Of a stretch of DNA of 57,678 nt, positions 42,511 through 51,638 are shown one piece after another (the first letter of the stretch is position 1; each line of letters begins with the position of its first letter). Source of the DNA: CAZVFX01 sp964626565 (GTDB lineage: Bacteria > Myxococcota_A > UBA9042 > CAIXZC01). Under the pieces are notes generated by a model. The model ran no database searches. It worked only from the letters and a program-made list of their open reading frames with translations, and had not been told where the DNA came from. The stretch lies in NCBI GenBank assembly GCA_964626565.1, contig CAZVFX010000033.1, positions 1 to 57,678 of the forward strand, in the 5' to 3' direction. The position numbers and the translations under genes were made by a program.

Positions 42511-45500
42511 ATGAGATCGCCGGTCCTGTTAGTTTGGTTGTCAATGCTCTTGTTTTCCTGTGGTGGTAACGGGGGCAGCCAAGACCCGTTGGATGTACCA
42601 ATAAGCGACGTTGTCAATATCGACCTGCCGGTCGGTGCCGAAGCTATCCAGGCTTTCTGCGAGGCCCATCCGGGAGAGGCGTGCGAGGACGATGACCCTT
42701 GCACCACGGGCCTTGGCGAGTGCCTGGTCACCGAGACGGGCGCGTTCTGCTACTACGACGACTCCAAGAAGTACTCTTGCGACGAAGCTCCTGACAACTG
42801 CCACGGTGACGGTTTTTGTGACGGTGAAGGTGGCTGCACCTGGGAGATACTGGACGGTTGGTGCGTCATCGACGACGCCTGTCTTTCGGAAGGAACCGCC
42901 AATCCCGCCAACGGCTGCATGGAATGCCGACCCGAGGAAAACCGGGGCGGGTGGACTCCCGTGACCGGCAAAACCTGCCTCCCTCAGGGGAATCCCTGTG
43001 CTGAGACCGGCGAGTGCATGGAAGGGTTCTGCGTGCCTATTGCCAGCGGTGAACAGTGCGCATCGGACCAGGACTGCATTGCGGCCGACGACGGCGACCT
43101 GTGCAACGGAGTCAGCACCTGCCAGGACTGCGCCTGCGTCTTCGACCCCGACTCGGTTGTCACCTGCGACATCTCCGGCGATAGCGCATGCGTCACGACG
43201 TCATGCGCACCCGAAAGTGGGTCTTGCACCCAGGTTGTGGCCCAGGACGGAACTCCTTGTGATGATGAGAACCCGTGCACCTCCGATGACTCGTGCAACG
43301 ATGGAGTGTGCCAGGGGGGCGAAGTCTCCGTTCCCACCTGGTCAGCCGCGACCGGACCGGACACCGCTTACATCTCGTCGGTAGAAGTGTTGGCCGGAAA
43401 CCCGCCACAGATATTTGCGGTGGGAACAGGCGGAGTTGTTTATACCAGTAAGGATCAGGGCGTGACTTTCGAGGCCGGCGACATAATCGCTCCGGGCGGC
43501 GTTGCGGGAGACTGGCTGCACGTGGTTCCCGGCCAGCCGCCGACCATTCTGGCCATCTTCAGCGGCGAACTGTTCGTATCTAAGGACGGTGGGCTTTCCT
43601 ACCAGGTGAAGTTGAGCGGCTGCGAGGCGCTGACCCAGACTGCCTCTTCACTGCAGGGCTTTTTCGCCATGTGCCAGGGCACCCTCTACGCTTCGTCGGA
43701 TGGGGCCCTTACCTGGCAGCCGTCCGGCAGTTCACCCGTCGGGGGTGCTGCAGAGATTACCGCGCTGGCCGCCATGAGCCCCACCATCATTTTTGCCGGT
43801 TCCAAGGACGAGGAGCCCGACGGGTCCGGCCATCTCTACAAATCTGAGGATGCGGGAGTCTCCTGGTTCCCGGTTGACCCGCCTGAAACTCCGCCCGGAG
43901 CTTACGTCTCCAAACACGGCCTCATGTGTCTGGCGCAGGCGCCCGACAAGGTGTTTGCAGGTTTCTCCAGCGTTGACGGCAAGCCGTTCCAGTTCGGATC
44001 GGTGCCGCTGTTCAGGTCCGACGACATGGGCCAGACGTTTGTGGGCCTCAACTCGAACATCCAGGGTGGGCACCATGTGCCGCTGACTCTCGACTCCATC
44101 GGCCGCCTGATCATCGGCGTGGACAAGCTCATCGGCCGGGGCGGCAATCTCGGCAACGGTCCCTGGGGTCCGTTGCAGGCTCCGGGAATAGGCGCAGCAC
44201 CTCAACTGCACAACATCCATGACGCTGCGGTTCACCCCATGAACGACTTCTCATTCTACGTCCCTGCGTCCAACGGGGTCGCGTTCGCGACCAACTATGG
44301 CCAGGAATGGACACTGCATCAGGCCGGAATGAACGGTGGCGTTTTCGCGGAGGTCACCGCGTGCGGTGAGTCCCGGATTTTCGCCCAGGACCTGGCCGGC
44401 AAGGGGCTGTTCAAGTCGGAGGACGGGGGGGCAACCTGGCTGGCTGTGGCCATGCCGGCAGAAGCGAGTAACGCAGAGCTGACCTCCATTGTCTGCTCAC
44501 CTGCCAACAGCGACTACATCTACGCCTTCGCGGGTGACGGCAGTGTCCTGGCGTCCAAGAACGGCGGGGTGCAGTTCGTCTACCAGGATGAAGCCAACGG
44601 ACCGGTCCTGGGCTCTTACAACGCCATTACGTCGGCCCCCGGTGCGTCCAGCATTGTGTACGTTTCCCGCCTGGGCATGGGCGCATTCGTTTCAGATGAC
44701 GGCGCGTTCGCAGAGGGCAAAGGGTTTGCCCCGCTGCCCATCGCAGAGCCGTTTATTGCCAGCATGGTGGCAGACCCCATCGACAGCTCTTACCTGTATG
44801 TCGGCACCTTCGACACCAAGGAATACGGCAAGGCGAAGATCTATGTGTGCACCGAAAACGGAACCAGTTGTTCCGTGACCCTACAGGTGGACCTTAACTC
44901 CCAGAGCGGGGCTCCCGAGGGCTTCAACATTTACCCCGACCCGGGCATGCAGGGCAGAGTCTATGCCTCGATCCCGGGCACCGATGCTGCGGTCTACTAC
45001 TCTTCGGACCACGGCAGTTCATGGCAGATTTTCACCTACCTTCCACTAATGGGCGTGTCCGCGGGCGGAGGCCTGCTTGCTGATACGGAGGTCAAGGGCT
45101 CGGTGCTGGCCGCGTTCCGGCTGCACCAGCTCTACAAATACGACGACCTGTTCGGTGAGTGGGCTGTGTTGGAAGAGGCTCCCGTAGCCATTTCATCTCT
45201 CGTCTACGCTCCCGGTGAACAGGGCAAGATCCTTGCCGGCAGCGCGGTGGACTCCAAGGTGTGGGCCTCCGACGACGGGGGCGAAACATGGAGCCTGTTC
45301 AAGGACTTCACCCTGTCCGGGTACAAGGTTCACCGCCTGGTGTCGGAGTCCGGCTACCTGTTCGCGGTGCTCCACGGCAAGAACAAGGACGACGGAAAGG
45401 TCTATGCATACAAGGGCATTCAGTGGATCGACACCGGGCTTGCCGGAGCGATCTCAGGCCTCGCTGTCCAGATCCCCGAAAACGAACAAATCCTAGCCTC

Positions 45501-47361
45501 GGCGAAGTACGGCGGGTTGCACATGTCCGATGACGGCGGAGAGAGCTTTGCGCCCTACCCCGGCCTGGACACCGCGGCCAACGCCCTGCTGGTCTCAAAG
45601 GCTGACACCAACACCGTCTACGCGGCGGTAAATTGCGGCGGACTCCCGGCCTGGTTCGACGAGGCCGAGACTTTCCTGGGCCCCGACTGCGGCGTAATGC
45701 GCTCAGTGGATGGCGGCATCACCTGGTTCGCAGTTCTGAACACCAACGGGTCCGCGTGTACTTCGTTGGCCACTTTGGAGGAGAACCCCAACATTGTAGT
45801 CGCTACCTGCCCCGGTGCAGGGGTGTACGCCACGTACGACGGCGGAGCCAGTTGGTCCAACTTCAACAACCTGGGGCTGGGGTCCGACGTAAACACCAAG
45901 CTCAAAGCAGCCAACTTTGCGACCATGGCCAATGGGATGCTCTTCCTTGGTACGGAGGCGAGCGGACTGGTACGCGCGGAGCTTGACTTCGAATCCTGGT
46001 CTTTCGACAACTTTGACGAGACTTTCGCCGCGGCTGCGGCCGACCTTACGCCGGTGACCGATGTCTCAGTCTCTCCTGATCCTGCCGACGCCACCCGGGT
46101 TGCGATCTATTCGCTCCCGGGAGGGCTGAGCCGCACCGATAACTTCGGCTCTGACTGGCGGGCCATTGAAACTCCGGCCGCACCTGAGGAGGCTTCCCTG
46201 GAAGCGGCCTACGGAACTCCTGCCATTCTCTCTTCCTACGTGCCGGGCGCGAGCGGTCCCGAACTGTGGGCGGCCGTCGCGGGGCAGGGCGTTTACACCT
46301 CCAAGGACCACGGAGATCATTTCGTGTTCGCATCCGAAGGTTCTCTACCCGTCAGCACCAGCCACCCGGTGGCGGTTGTATTCCACCAGGATTATGCAGG
46401 CTATGTCTGGCTGGGCACCCGTGAGGGGATGTTCCGTTCCAACGATTACGGCGCGACCTGGCTGAAGTTGGAGGCAGGCCTTTCCCAAGGGGCGGTAGAA
46501 TCTCTCCTGGGCCCCAACAACGGCCAGGTTTACGCCTCTGTGGCCGGCAAGGGTCTGCACATGCTTGCCTTTGACGGCGCCAGTTGGCAGAAGGCGCATG
46601 CTCTGGACTTCTTCGGCAAGGACGCGCCGGCCTGGCCCACCCGGCAGTTCTCGGCCTGGCAATCGGCTGTCGCGGACGCCGACTCCGAAAACACGGTGTT
46701 TGTCGGCGTTGACCCCTACGGACTCTACTCCACTGAAGACGGCGCAATCACGTTCAAGCGTGACGCTGCCGGACTGCCCATGGGAGCCATCGCCGCGGTG
46801 GCCCAGTCCCCCCACGACAGCGACGTGTTGCTTGCGGGTACCGGCGAAGGGTTGTACATCAGCGAAGATCACGGCCAGAGCTTCGCACCGGCCAGCGCCG
46901 GCCCTCTCGACATGGGCGTTTGCTTCTCAATCGCATTCGATTCGGCTTCTCAAGATACATACTGGGCGCTATGCGCACAGGGACTTCCCCACGGCCTCCC
47001 GCAGGCCGGGCAGGAATCAGGCTACGGCACCCGCAAGTTGTACGGCACTTCCGATGGCGGTGAGACCTGGGCTATTCTGGGGCTGGGACTTCCCAACCAG
47101 GCTGCCCCGGTCCAGATTGTCACCGACCCGACGGTGGGCGGGACCATCTACGTAGCGACCGCGGTGGGCGGAGTTCTGAGGAGCGCCGACGGGGGCGCCA
47201 ACTTCGAGGCTTGGAGCCTGGGGCTGCCTGCTCCCCACACCGGCGGAGCAGGGCGGCTTTATTCGTCGCCGCTGGCGGTTGGCTCAGATGCCTCCGCTCT
47301 GGTCATCGGCACTCATGGATTTGGATTCTACACCAGGACCCTGGCCGGGGCCTGCGAATAG
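42511..47361 (+). CDS. Very large lipoprotein: Cys-rich DPCT region plus BNR/sortilin-like beta-propeller repeats
   Basis: A 1616-residue protein with a lipoprotein signal (LLFSCGG). Residues 45-270 are cysteine-rich with repeats of the form DDPCT, DENPCTSDDSC and NDGVCQGG. The rest is built of many BNR/Asp-box units such as SKDGGLSY, SEDGGATW, SSDHGSSW and SDDGGETW, the pattern of sortilin/VPS10 or photosystem-assembly-like propellers. More than fifteen such units are visible. There is no sialidase catalytic set that I can identify. Likely a cell-surface protein; its size and repeat type are typical of predatory or social deltaproteobacterial groups. Function unknown. Confidence 0.88.
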   Translation: MRSPVLLVWLSMLLFSCGGNGGSQDPLDVPISDVVNIDLPVGAEAIQAFCEAHPGEACEDDDPCTTGLGECLVTETGAFCYYDDSKKYSCDEAPDNCHGDGFCDGEGGCTWEILDGWCVIDDACLSEGTANPANGCMECRPEENRGGWTPVTGKTCLPQGNPCAETGECMEGFCVPIASGEQCASDQDCIAADDGDLCNGVSTCQDCACVFDPDSVVTCDISGDSACVTTSCAPESGSCTQVVAQDGTPCDDENPCTSDDSCNDGVCQGGEVSVPTWSAATGPDTAYISSVEVLAGNPPQIFAVGTGGVVYTSKDQGVTFEAGDIIAPGGVAGDWLHVVPGQPPTILAIFSGELFVSKDGGLSYQVKLSGCEALTQTASSLQGFFAMCQGTLYASSDGALTWQPSGSSPVGGAAEITALAAMSPTIIFAGSKDEEPDGSGHLYKSEDAGVSWFPVDPPETPPGAYVSKHGLMCLAQAPDKVFAGFSSVDGKPFQFGSVPLFRSDDMGQTFVGLNSNIQGGHHVPLTLDSIGRLIIGVDKLIGRGGNLGNGPWGPLQAPGIGAAPQLHNIHDAAVHPMNDFSFYVPASNGVAFATNYGQEWTLHQAGMNGGVFAEVTACGESRIFAQDLAGKGLFKSEDGGATWLAVAMPAEASNAELTSIVCSPANSDYIYAFAGDGSVLASKNGGVQFVYQDEANGPVLGSYNAITSAPGASSIVYVSRLGMGAFVSDDGAFAEGKGFAPLPIAEPFIASMVADPIDSSYLYVGTFDTKEYGKAKIYVCTENGTSCSVTLQVDLNSQSGAPEGFNIYPDPGMQGRVYASIPGTDAAVYYSSDHGSSWQIFTYLPLMGVSAGGGLLADTEVKGSVLAAFRLHQLYKYDDLFGEWAVLEEAPVAISSLVYAPGEQGKILAGSAVDSKVWASDDGGETWSLFKDFTLSGYKVHRLVSESGYLFAVLHGKNKDDGKVYAYKGIQWIDTGLAGAISGLAVQIPENEQILASAKYGGLHMSDDGGESFAPYPGLDTAANALLVSKADTNTVYAAVNCGGLPAWFDEAETFLGPDCGVMRSVDGGITWFAVLNTNGSACTSLATLEENPNIVVATCPGAGVYATYDGGASWSNFNNLGLGSDVNTKLKAANFATMANGMLFLGTEASGLVRAELDFESWSFDNFDETFAAAAADLTPVTDVSVSPDPADATRVAIYSLPGGLSRTDNFGSDWRAIETPAAPEEASLEAAYGTPAILSSYVPGASGPELWAAVAGQGVYTSKDHGDHFVFASEGSLPVSTSHPVAVVFHQDYAGYVWLGTREGMFRSNDYGATWLKLEAGLSQGAVESLLGPNNGQVYASVAGKGLHMLAFDGASWQKAHALDFFGKDAPAWPTRQFSAWQSAVADADSENTVFVGVDPYGLYSTEDGAITFKRDAAGLPMGAIAAVAQSPHDSDVLLAGTGEGLYISEDHGQSFAPASAGPLDMGVCFSIAFDSASQDTYWALCAQGLPHGLPQAGQESGYGTRKLYGTSDGGETWAILGLGLPNQAAPVQIVTDPTVGGTIYVATAVGGVLRSADGGANFEAWSLGLPAPHTGGAGRLYSSPLAVGSDASALVIGTHGFGFYTRTLAGACE

Positions 47362-47372
47362 GTTACAGCCGG

Positions 47373-48104
47373 CTAGTCCTGCTTGTCGTCTGCCAGGAAC
47401 CCCATTCCCGCCATTCCCAACTGCTTTGCCCGAGCTTCGAAGACCAGGAAGTTGAGCAACTCCCGCTGCTCGATGGAAACATCCTCGAATTCCACCGCCA
47501 GCTCGGCAATCGCGCCTTCCCCCGGCTGGGGGCGGCATCTCACAATTCTCGAGGCAAGGTGAATGAGAGCGGGCTCTCGGCCCTCGGGCAAAGACAAGCT
47601 GACACAGGCGTAGCTGCCTTTCTTGACGTTGAGCGCATAGGGGAAACGAGCGCCGGAACCGCTAAGATCCATTGTCACCGTGGAGAAATCGAAGACTGAT
47701 GGGTCAGCCGGCTTCCCGGTGATCCACTCGAGCCTGTCTTCGGGAGCAGCAACCGAAGCGGGGGCCTCTTCCACGCGCACGGCCATTTCCATGTCTGCAC
47801 GAATGAACTCCCGGCGCTCGCCCACTCGCGGTTCTCCCACGGTGTGCACGACGATGCGATCCGGCTTGACGCACTCGGCCACCCGCCCTCTCCAACTGTA
47901 CGAGTAGTCTTCGTCGCCATAAAGGATGGTCACCGGAGCATCGCCCAGTTTCAGGAAGACCTCAGGCGCAAGGTTCACCGTGGTCGCCACCAGGGCGCTC
48001 TTGCTCACCAGCACCTTCCCGTAAGTGACTATGGGTTCTCCCCCAACAACTGCGACTACGGTTACCAGTTGTTCCGGCTTGGGACCGGGGTTTGATTCAG
48101 TCAT
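47373..48104 (-). CDS. PilZ domain protein
   Basis: A 243-residue protein. An N-terminal beta-rich YcgR-like region is followed by a PilZ domain with ERREFIRADM (the RxxxR motif) near residue 95 and DLSGSGARF (DxSxxG) near 152, which bind cyclic di-GMP. The ATG at 48104 follows GAGGAACCAG and overlaps the end of the upstream regulator by 8 bases. Co-translation with an NtrC-type regulator suggests that cyclic di-GMP and the regulator act in one response. The stop lies 11 bases from the convergent BNR gene. Confidence 0.85.
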   Translation of the reverse strand: MTESNPGPKPEQLVTVVAVVGGEPIVTYGKVLVSKSALVATTVNLAPEVFLKLGDAPVTILYGDEDYSYSWRGRVAECVKPDRIVVHTVGEPRVGERREFIRADMEMAVRVEEAPASVAAPEDRLEWITGKPADPSVFDFSTVTMDLSGSGARFPYALNVKKGSYACVSLSLPEGREPALIHLASRIVRCRPQPGEGAIAELAVEFEDVSIEQRELLNFLVFEARAKQLGMAGMGFLADDKQD

Positions 48105-49497
48105 CTGGTTCCTCCTTCTTCCTGCCCACCTTGCGATAAATGGTGGCCCTCGAGACGCCCAGCATCCTTGCGGCCAGAGAGACGTTGCCGTTGCAAACCT
48201 CAAGCGCGTTAGCAATAGCCATGTCCTCCAGCCGTTTCAGCGGGATCACCCTGGTAGTGGCGCCGTCCGTGCCCCCCTCGAAGAGCGGCACGGTTGTGTC
48301 GGAAACCTGCCCCCCGCCACGGCGCAAATAAGGGGGGAGGTCTGAAATGTCTATCTTCTTTCCGGTGCAGACCACAACGGCATGTGAGACGATGTTCTCC
48401 AACTGCCGAACGTTGCCCGGGTAGTCGAAAGAGATGAGTCGATCCAGCGCACGCTGGGTGAAGCCGGCGATCTCCTTCCCCTCATCCGACCCGGACTTCT
48501 TCAAGAAGTGCCTGGCCAGCATCGGAATGTCTTCCTTGCGATCCCTGAGAGGTGGCAGGTGGATGGGAAACACCGACAGGCGATAGTACAGGTCCTCTCG
48601 AAAGGAATCCCGTTGAACCTCACGTTCGAGGTCCTTGTTGGTTGCCGAGACTATGCGCACGTCAACGTCAACGGTCTCGTTGCCGCCCAACCGCTCGAAT
48701 GACTTCTCTTGCAGCACCCTGAGGATCTTGGCTTGCAGCGACAGATTCATCTCTCCGATCTCATCCAGGAACAAAGTGCCGCGATGGGCCTGTTCGAACT
48801 TTCCGGCCTTGCGGCCGTGAGCTCCTGTGAAAGCACCCTTTTCATACCCGAACAACTCGCTCTCCAGCAGGGTGTCCGGGATCCCGGCACAGTTGATGGC
48901 CACGAAGGGCTGTTTCTGTCGCGGGCCGTTGTAGTGAACCGCCTTGGCGATGAGCTCCTTGCCGGTGCCGCTTTCTCCCTGTATGAGCACTGCGACCTTA
49001 CTCTCCACGACGTGCTCCAGGGTGCGGAAGAGAGCCTCCATTTCCCGGGACTGCGTGACGATGGAGGCGAACGTGTAGCGCGACCCGATCTGGTCCTCAA
49101 GGGACCTCAGTTTGCGCTCCAGAGCGAGTTGGTTGAACGCGTTGGCCACGGTGCCGGTCAACCTGTCGATAAACGACTCCTCGGCTTTGCTGTGAACGTA
49201 GAAGGCGCCCTTCTCCTGGATCGCCTTCATGGCCATGCCGATACTCGCGTGAGCAGTAACCATAATCACCCGGGAATCGGGCGCAAGGTCGGGGATCTTG
49301 TCCAGTAGCTCCAGGCCATCCACATCCGGCAGCTTGTAGTCCAGCAGCACCACCCCTTGGAAGCCCCGCGACAGGAATTCCAGGGCGCCCGTACCCGTTC
49401 CTTCGATGTCAATGGTGTACCCAACGGAGGCAAAGTGGTCACCAATCATCTCAGCAATTTCGGGGGAGTCATCAACTATGAGCAACGTGGGTTTCAT
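48097..49497 (-). CDS. NtrC-family sigma-54 dependent response regulator, orphan
   Basis: A 466-residue activator. The receiver has D9, D10 and D53 (VVLLDYKLPD) and T in VTAHAS, but the usual K-P pair is replaced by SKAEES, so proline is missing. The AAA+ domain carries GESGTGKE and GAFTGA, and the C-terminus is a Fis-type HTH (LAARMLGVSRATIYRKV). No kinase gene is adjacent; its partner in this window is the PilZ gene. The predicted promoter leaves almost no leader. Confidence 0.93.
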   Translation of the reverse strand: MKPTLLIVDDSPEIAEMIGDHFASVGYTIDIEGTGTGALEFLSRGFQGVVLLDYKLPDVDGLELLDKIPDLAPDSRVIMVTAHASIGMAMKAIQEKGAFYVHSKAEESFIDRLTGTVANAFNQLALERKLRSLEDQIGSRYTFASIVTQSREMEALFRTLEHVVESKVAVLIQGESGTGKELIAKAVHYNGPRQKQPFVAINCAGIPDTLLESELFGYEKGAFTGAHGRKAGKFEQAHRGTLFLDEIGEMNLSLQAKILRVLQEKSFERLGGNETVDVDVRIVSATNKDLEREVQRDSFREDLYYRLSVFPIHLPPLRDRKEDIPMLARHFLKKSGSDEGKEIAGFTQRALDRLISFDYPGNVRQLENIVSHAVVVCTGKKIDISDLPPYLRRGGGQVSDTTVPLFEGGTDGATTRVIPLKRLEDMAIANALEVCNGNVSLAARMLGVSRATIYRKVGRKKEEPDD

Positions 49498-49506
49498 GTC
49501 GGAGCC

Positions 49507-49534
49507 ATTCTACTCGACGCAGCCGCAAATGCAA
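49507..49534 (-). promoter_or_regulatory. Sigma-70 type promoter immediately before the orphan NtrC-like gene
   Basis: On the minus strand TTGCAT (49534-49529) and TAGAAT (49512-49507) are 16 bases apart. The predicted start is near 49500 and the ATG is at 49497, with no Shine-Dalgarno, so the mRNA may be leaderless. Confidence 0.5.
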
Positions 49535-49610
49535 CCGCCAATTTCCCATGGCTCGTGCGCCCGGGTCATGTCGCGCCCGCGCCCGTAAGAAACATCGGAC
49601 CAAAAATATA

Positions 49611-49639
49611 TTGACTCTTACCCCCATTCCTCGTAGAGT
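49611..49639 (+). promoter_or_regulatory. Sigma-70 promoter for pgk-tpiA-secG
   Basis: TTGACT (49611-49616) and TAGAGT (49634-49639) are separated by 17 bases, with the start near 49646 and the pgk ATG at 49670. Confidence 0.7.
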
Positions 49640-49669
49640 CTGCATCCTGATTTGCGGGAAGGGTGTATT

Positions 49670-50857
49670 ATGACGGTAAAAACGCTTGATGACCTGGGTG
49701 TTGACGGCCGCCGGGTTTTCCTCCGGCTCGACCTCAACGTGCCGCTGGATTCAGATGGGGAGATTACCGACGACACGAGGATCCAAGCGGCCCTGCCGAC
49801 CATCCAGGAGTTGATTTCCCGGGAATCGAGGCTTGTTATCGCTTCTCACCTCGGCCGCCCCGACGGCAGTCGGGACCAGGCTTACTCCATGGAGCCGGTG
49901 GCCGCGCGACTGGCCCACCTTCTGGACGGAGAGATTATCCTCTCGGAAGACAGCATCGGTGACGGACCACGCAAGATGGCGTTCGCACTTCGTGAAGGTC
50001 AAATCATGGTGTTGGAGAACCTTCGGTTCTATCCGGGTGAAACCGGCAACGACGATTCCTTCGCCAAGCAGCTCGCGTCGCTGGCCGACATATATCTTAA
50101 CGACGCGTTCGGCACCATGCACCGTGAGCATGCATCCATCGTGGGCGTTCCAAAGTACCTGAAAGAGAAGGGGATCGGCAGGCTGGCGGAGAAAGAGGTC
50201 AGTTGCCTGACCGGTCTCGCGCGCAAGCCGGAGAGGCCCTTTGTCGCAATCATCGGCGGCGCAAAAGTGAAGGACAAGGTGGGGCTTCTGCTCAGCCTCG
50301 TTGAGCACGTGGACGTTCTCTGCCTGGGCGGTGCGATGGCGCTCACCTTCCTGACCGCAAGCGGCTGCGACCTGGGCAATTCCCGGGTCGAAAAAGAATC
50401 GTTCGCACTGGCCGAAAAGGTGCGCCGCAAGGCAAAGAAGCATGACGTGAAGCTGGTGCTGCCTGTAGACCATGCAGCGGTGGAGGAACTGGCTGAGGGC
50501 GCACCCTTTGAAACAGTCGGCAACGACCGGTTCCCGGAGAATCTCGTAGCTGTAGATGTAGGTCCGGCAACCGTGGAAGCAGTTCAAGGAGAGCTGGAGT
50601 CCGCTCGGACCGTATTCTGGAACGGCCCGTTCGGCGTATTTGAAGTGCCCCCGTTCAATCGCGGCACAGAGGCCATCGGCAAAGCGGTGGCCCGCAGCAA
50701 CGCCTTCAGTGTGGTAGGGGGCGGCGACTCAGTAGCCGCCATCCGCAAGGGCGGGCTGGCGCCGTTCATTCGTCACATCTCTACCGGTGGTGGCGCATCG
50801 CTGAAGTTCCTTGAAGGACGCCCGCTACCGGGTTTGGCAATTCTGGACGAGGAGTAA
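49670..50857 (+). CDS. pgk: Phosphoglycerate kinase
   Basis: A 395-residue glycolytic enzyme (1,3-bisphosphoglycerate + ADP to 3-phosphoglycerate + ATP). Signatures: RVFLRLDLNVPLD at the start, VIASHLGRPDG, FGTMHREHASIVG, and VVGGGDSVAAI with ISTGGGASLKFLEG at the nucleotide site. The ATG at 49670 follows GGGAAGGG by 6 bases; an in-frame start at 49652 would lie almost at the transcription start. Followed after 3 bases by tpiA. Confidence 0.97.
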   Translation: MTVKTLDDLGVDGRRVFLRLDLNVPLDSDGEITDDTRIQAALPTIQELISRESRLVIASHLGRPDGSRDQAYSMEPVAARLAHLLDGEIILSEDSIGDGPRKMAFALREGQIMVLENLRFYPGETGNDDSFAKQLASLADIYLNDAFGTMHREHASIVGVPKYLKEKGIGRLAEKEVSCLTGLARKPERPFVAIIGGAKVKDKVGLLLSLVEHVDVLCLGGAMALTFLTASGCDLGNSRVEKESFALAEKVRRKAKKHDVKLVLPVDHAAVEELAEGAPFETVGNDRFPENLVAVDVGPATVEAVQGELESARTVFWNGPFGVFEVPPFNRGTEAIGKAVARSNAFSVVGGGDSVAAIRKGGLAPFIRHISTGGGASLKFLEGRPLPGLAILDEE

Positions 50858-50860
50858 CCG

Positions 50861-51625
50861 ATGACGACGGCAAGGCGGAAGCTCATCGCAGGCAACTGGA
50901 AGATGTACAAGACGCTACCCGAGGCCATTGAACTGGTGACCGAGTTGAAGAGACTGGTCGCCATGGTGCGGCAGGTGGACATTGCAGTGATCCCCCCCGC
51001 GCTGCTGGTGCAGCCGGTAGGTCGCAGACTGGCCGAAAGCAACATCGCCGTGGGCGTCCAGAATATCCATGACACCGGCTTCGGCGCGTTTACCGGCGAA
51101 CTGTCCGCAGACATGCTCCCGGGCGTCGGCGCCACCTACTGCCTCGCAGGCCACTCCGAGCGCCGCAAGTACTTCGGCGAGACTAATGAAGGAGTCAATG
51201 CCCGGGTCAAAGGAATAATGTCGGTGGGAGTCACTCCTATCATGTGCATTGGGGAGACCCTGGAAGAACGGGAGCGCAATGAGACTTTCAGCATATTGCG
51301 CGGGCAGATGGACCAGGGACTAGCCGACCTTTCTGCCGAGCAGGTGGGGAAGGTTGTGGTCGCATACGAACCTGTATGGGCCATCGGCACCGGCAAAACC
51401 GCCAGCGCCGAGCAGGTAGAAGAAGTTCATACATTCTTGCGTGAGTGGCTATCCGATACATTCGGTCCGGACACTTCGCAAAAGGTGAGGATCCAATACG
51501 GCGGCAGCGTCAAGCCGGCCAATGCGGCCGAACTGATGCACACCCCCAACGTAGACGGTGCGTTGGTTGGTGGCGCGGCACTGGACCCCGTATCCTTTTC
51601 ACAGATAGTCAAAGCGAGTTCGTAA
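50861..51625 (+). CDS. tpiA: Triosephosphate isomerase
   Basis: A 254-residue TIM-barrel enzyme. Catalytic residues are visible: K in AGNWKMYK, H in CLAGHSERR and E in VVAYEPVWAIGTGKTAS. The phosphate-binding YGGSVKPANA and GALVGGAAL segments follow. Normal length. It stands in the common pgk-tpiA-secG order. Confidence 0.97.
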   Translation: MTTARRKLIAGNWKMYKTLPEAIELVTELKRLVAMVRQVDIAVIPPALLVQPVGRRLAESNIAVGVQNIHDTGFGAFTGELSADMLPGVGATYCLAGHSERRKYFGETNEGVNARVKGIMSVGVTPIMCIGETLEERERNETFSILRGQMDQGLADLSAEQVGKVVVAYEPVWAIGTGKTASAEQVEEVHTFLREWLSDTFGPDTSQKVRIQYGGSVKPANAAELMHTPNVDGALVGGAALDPVSFSQIVKASS

Positions 51626-51638
51626 GCAGGAGGAAGCT

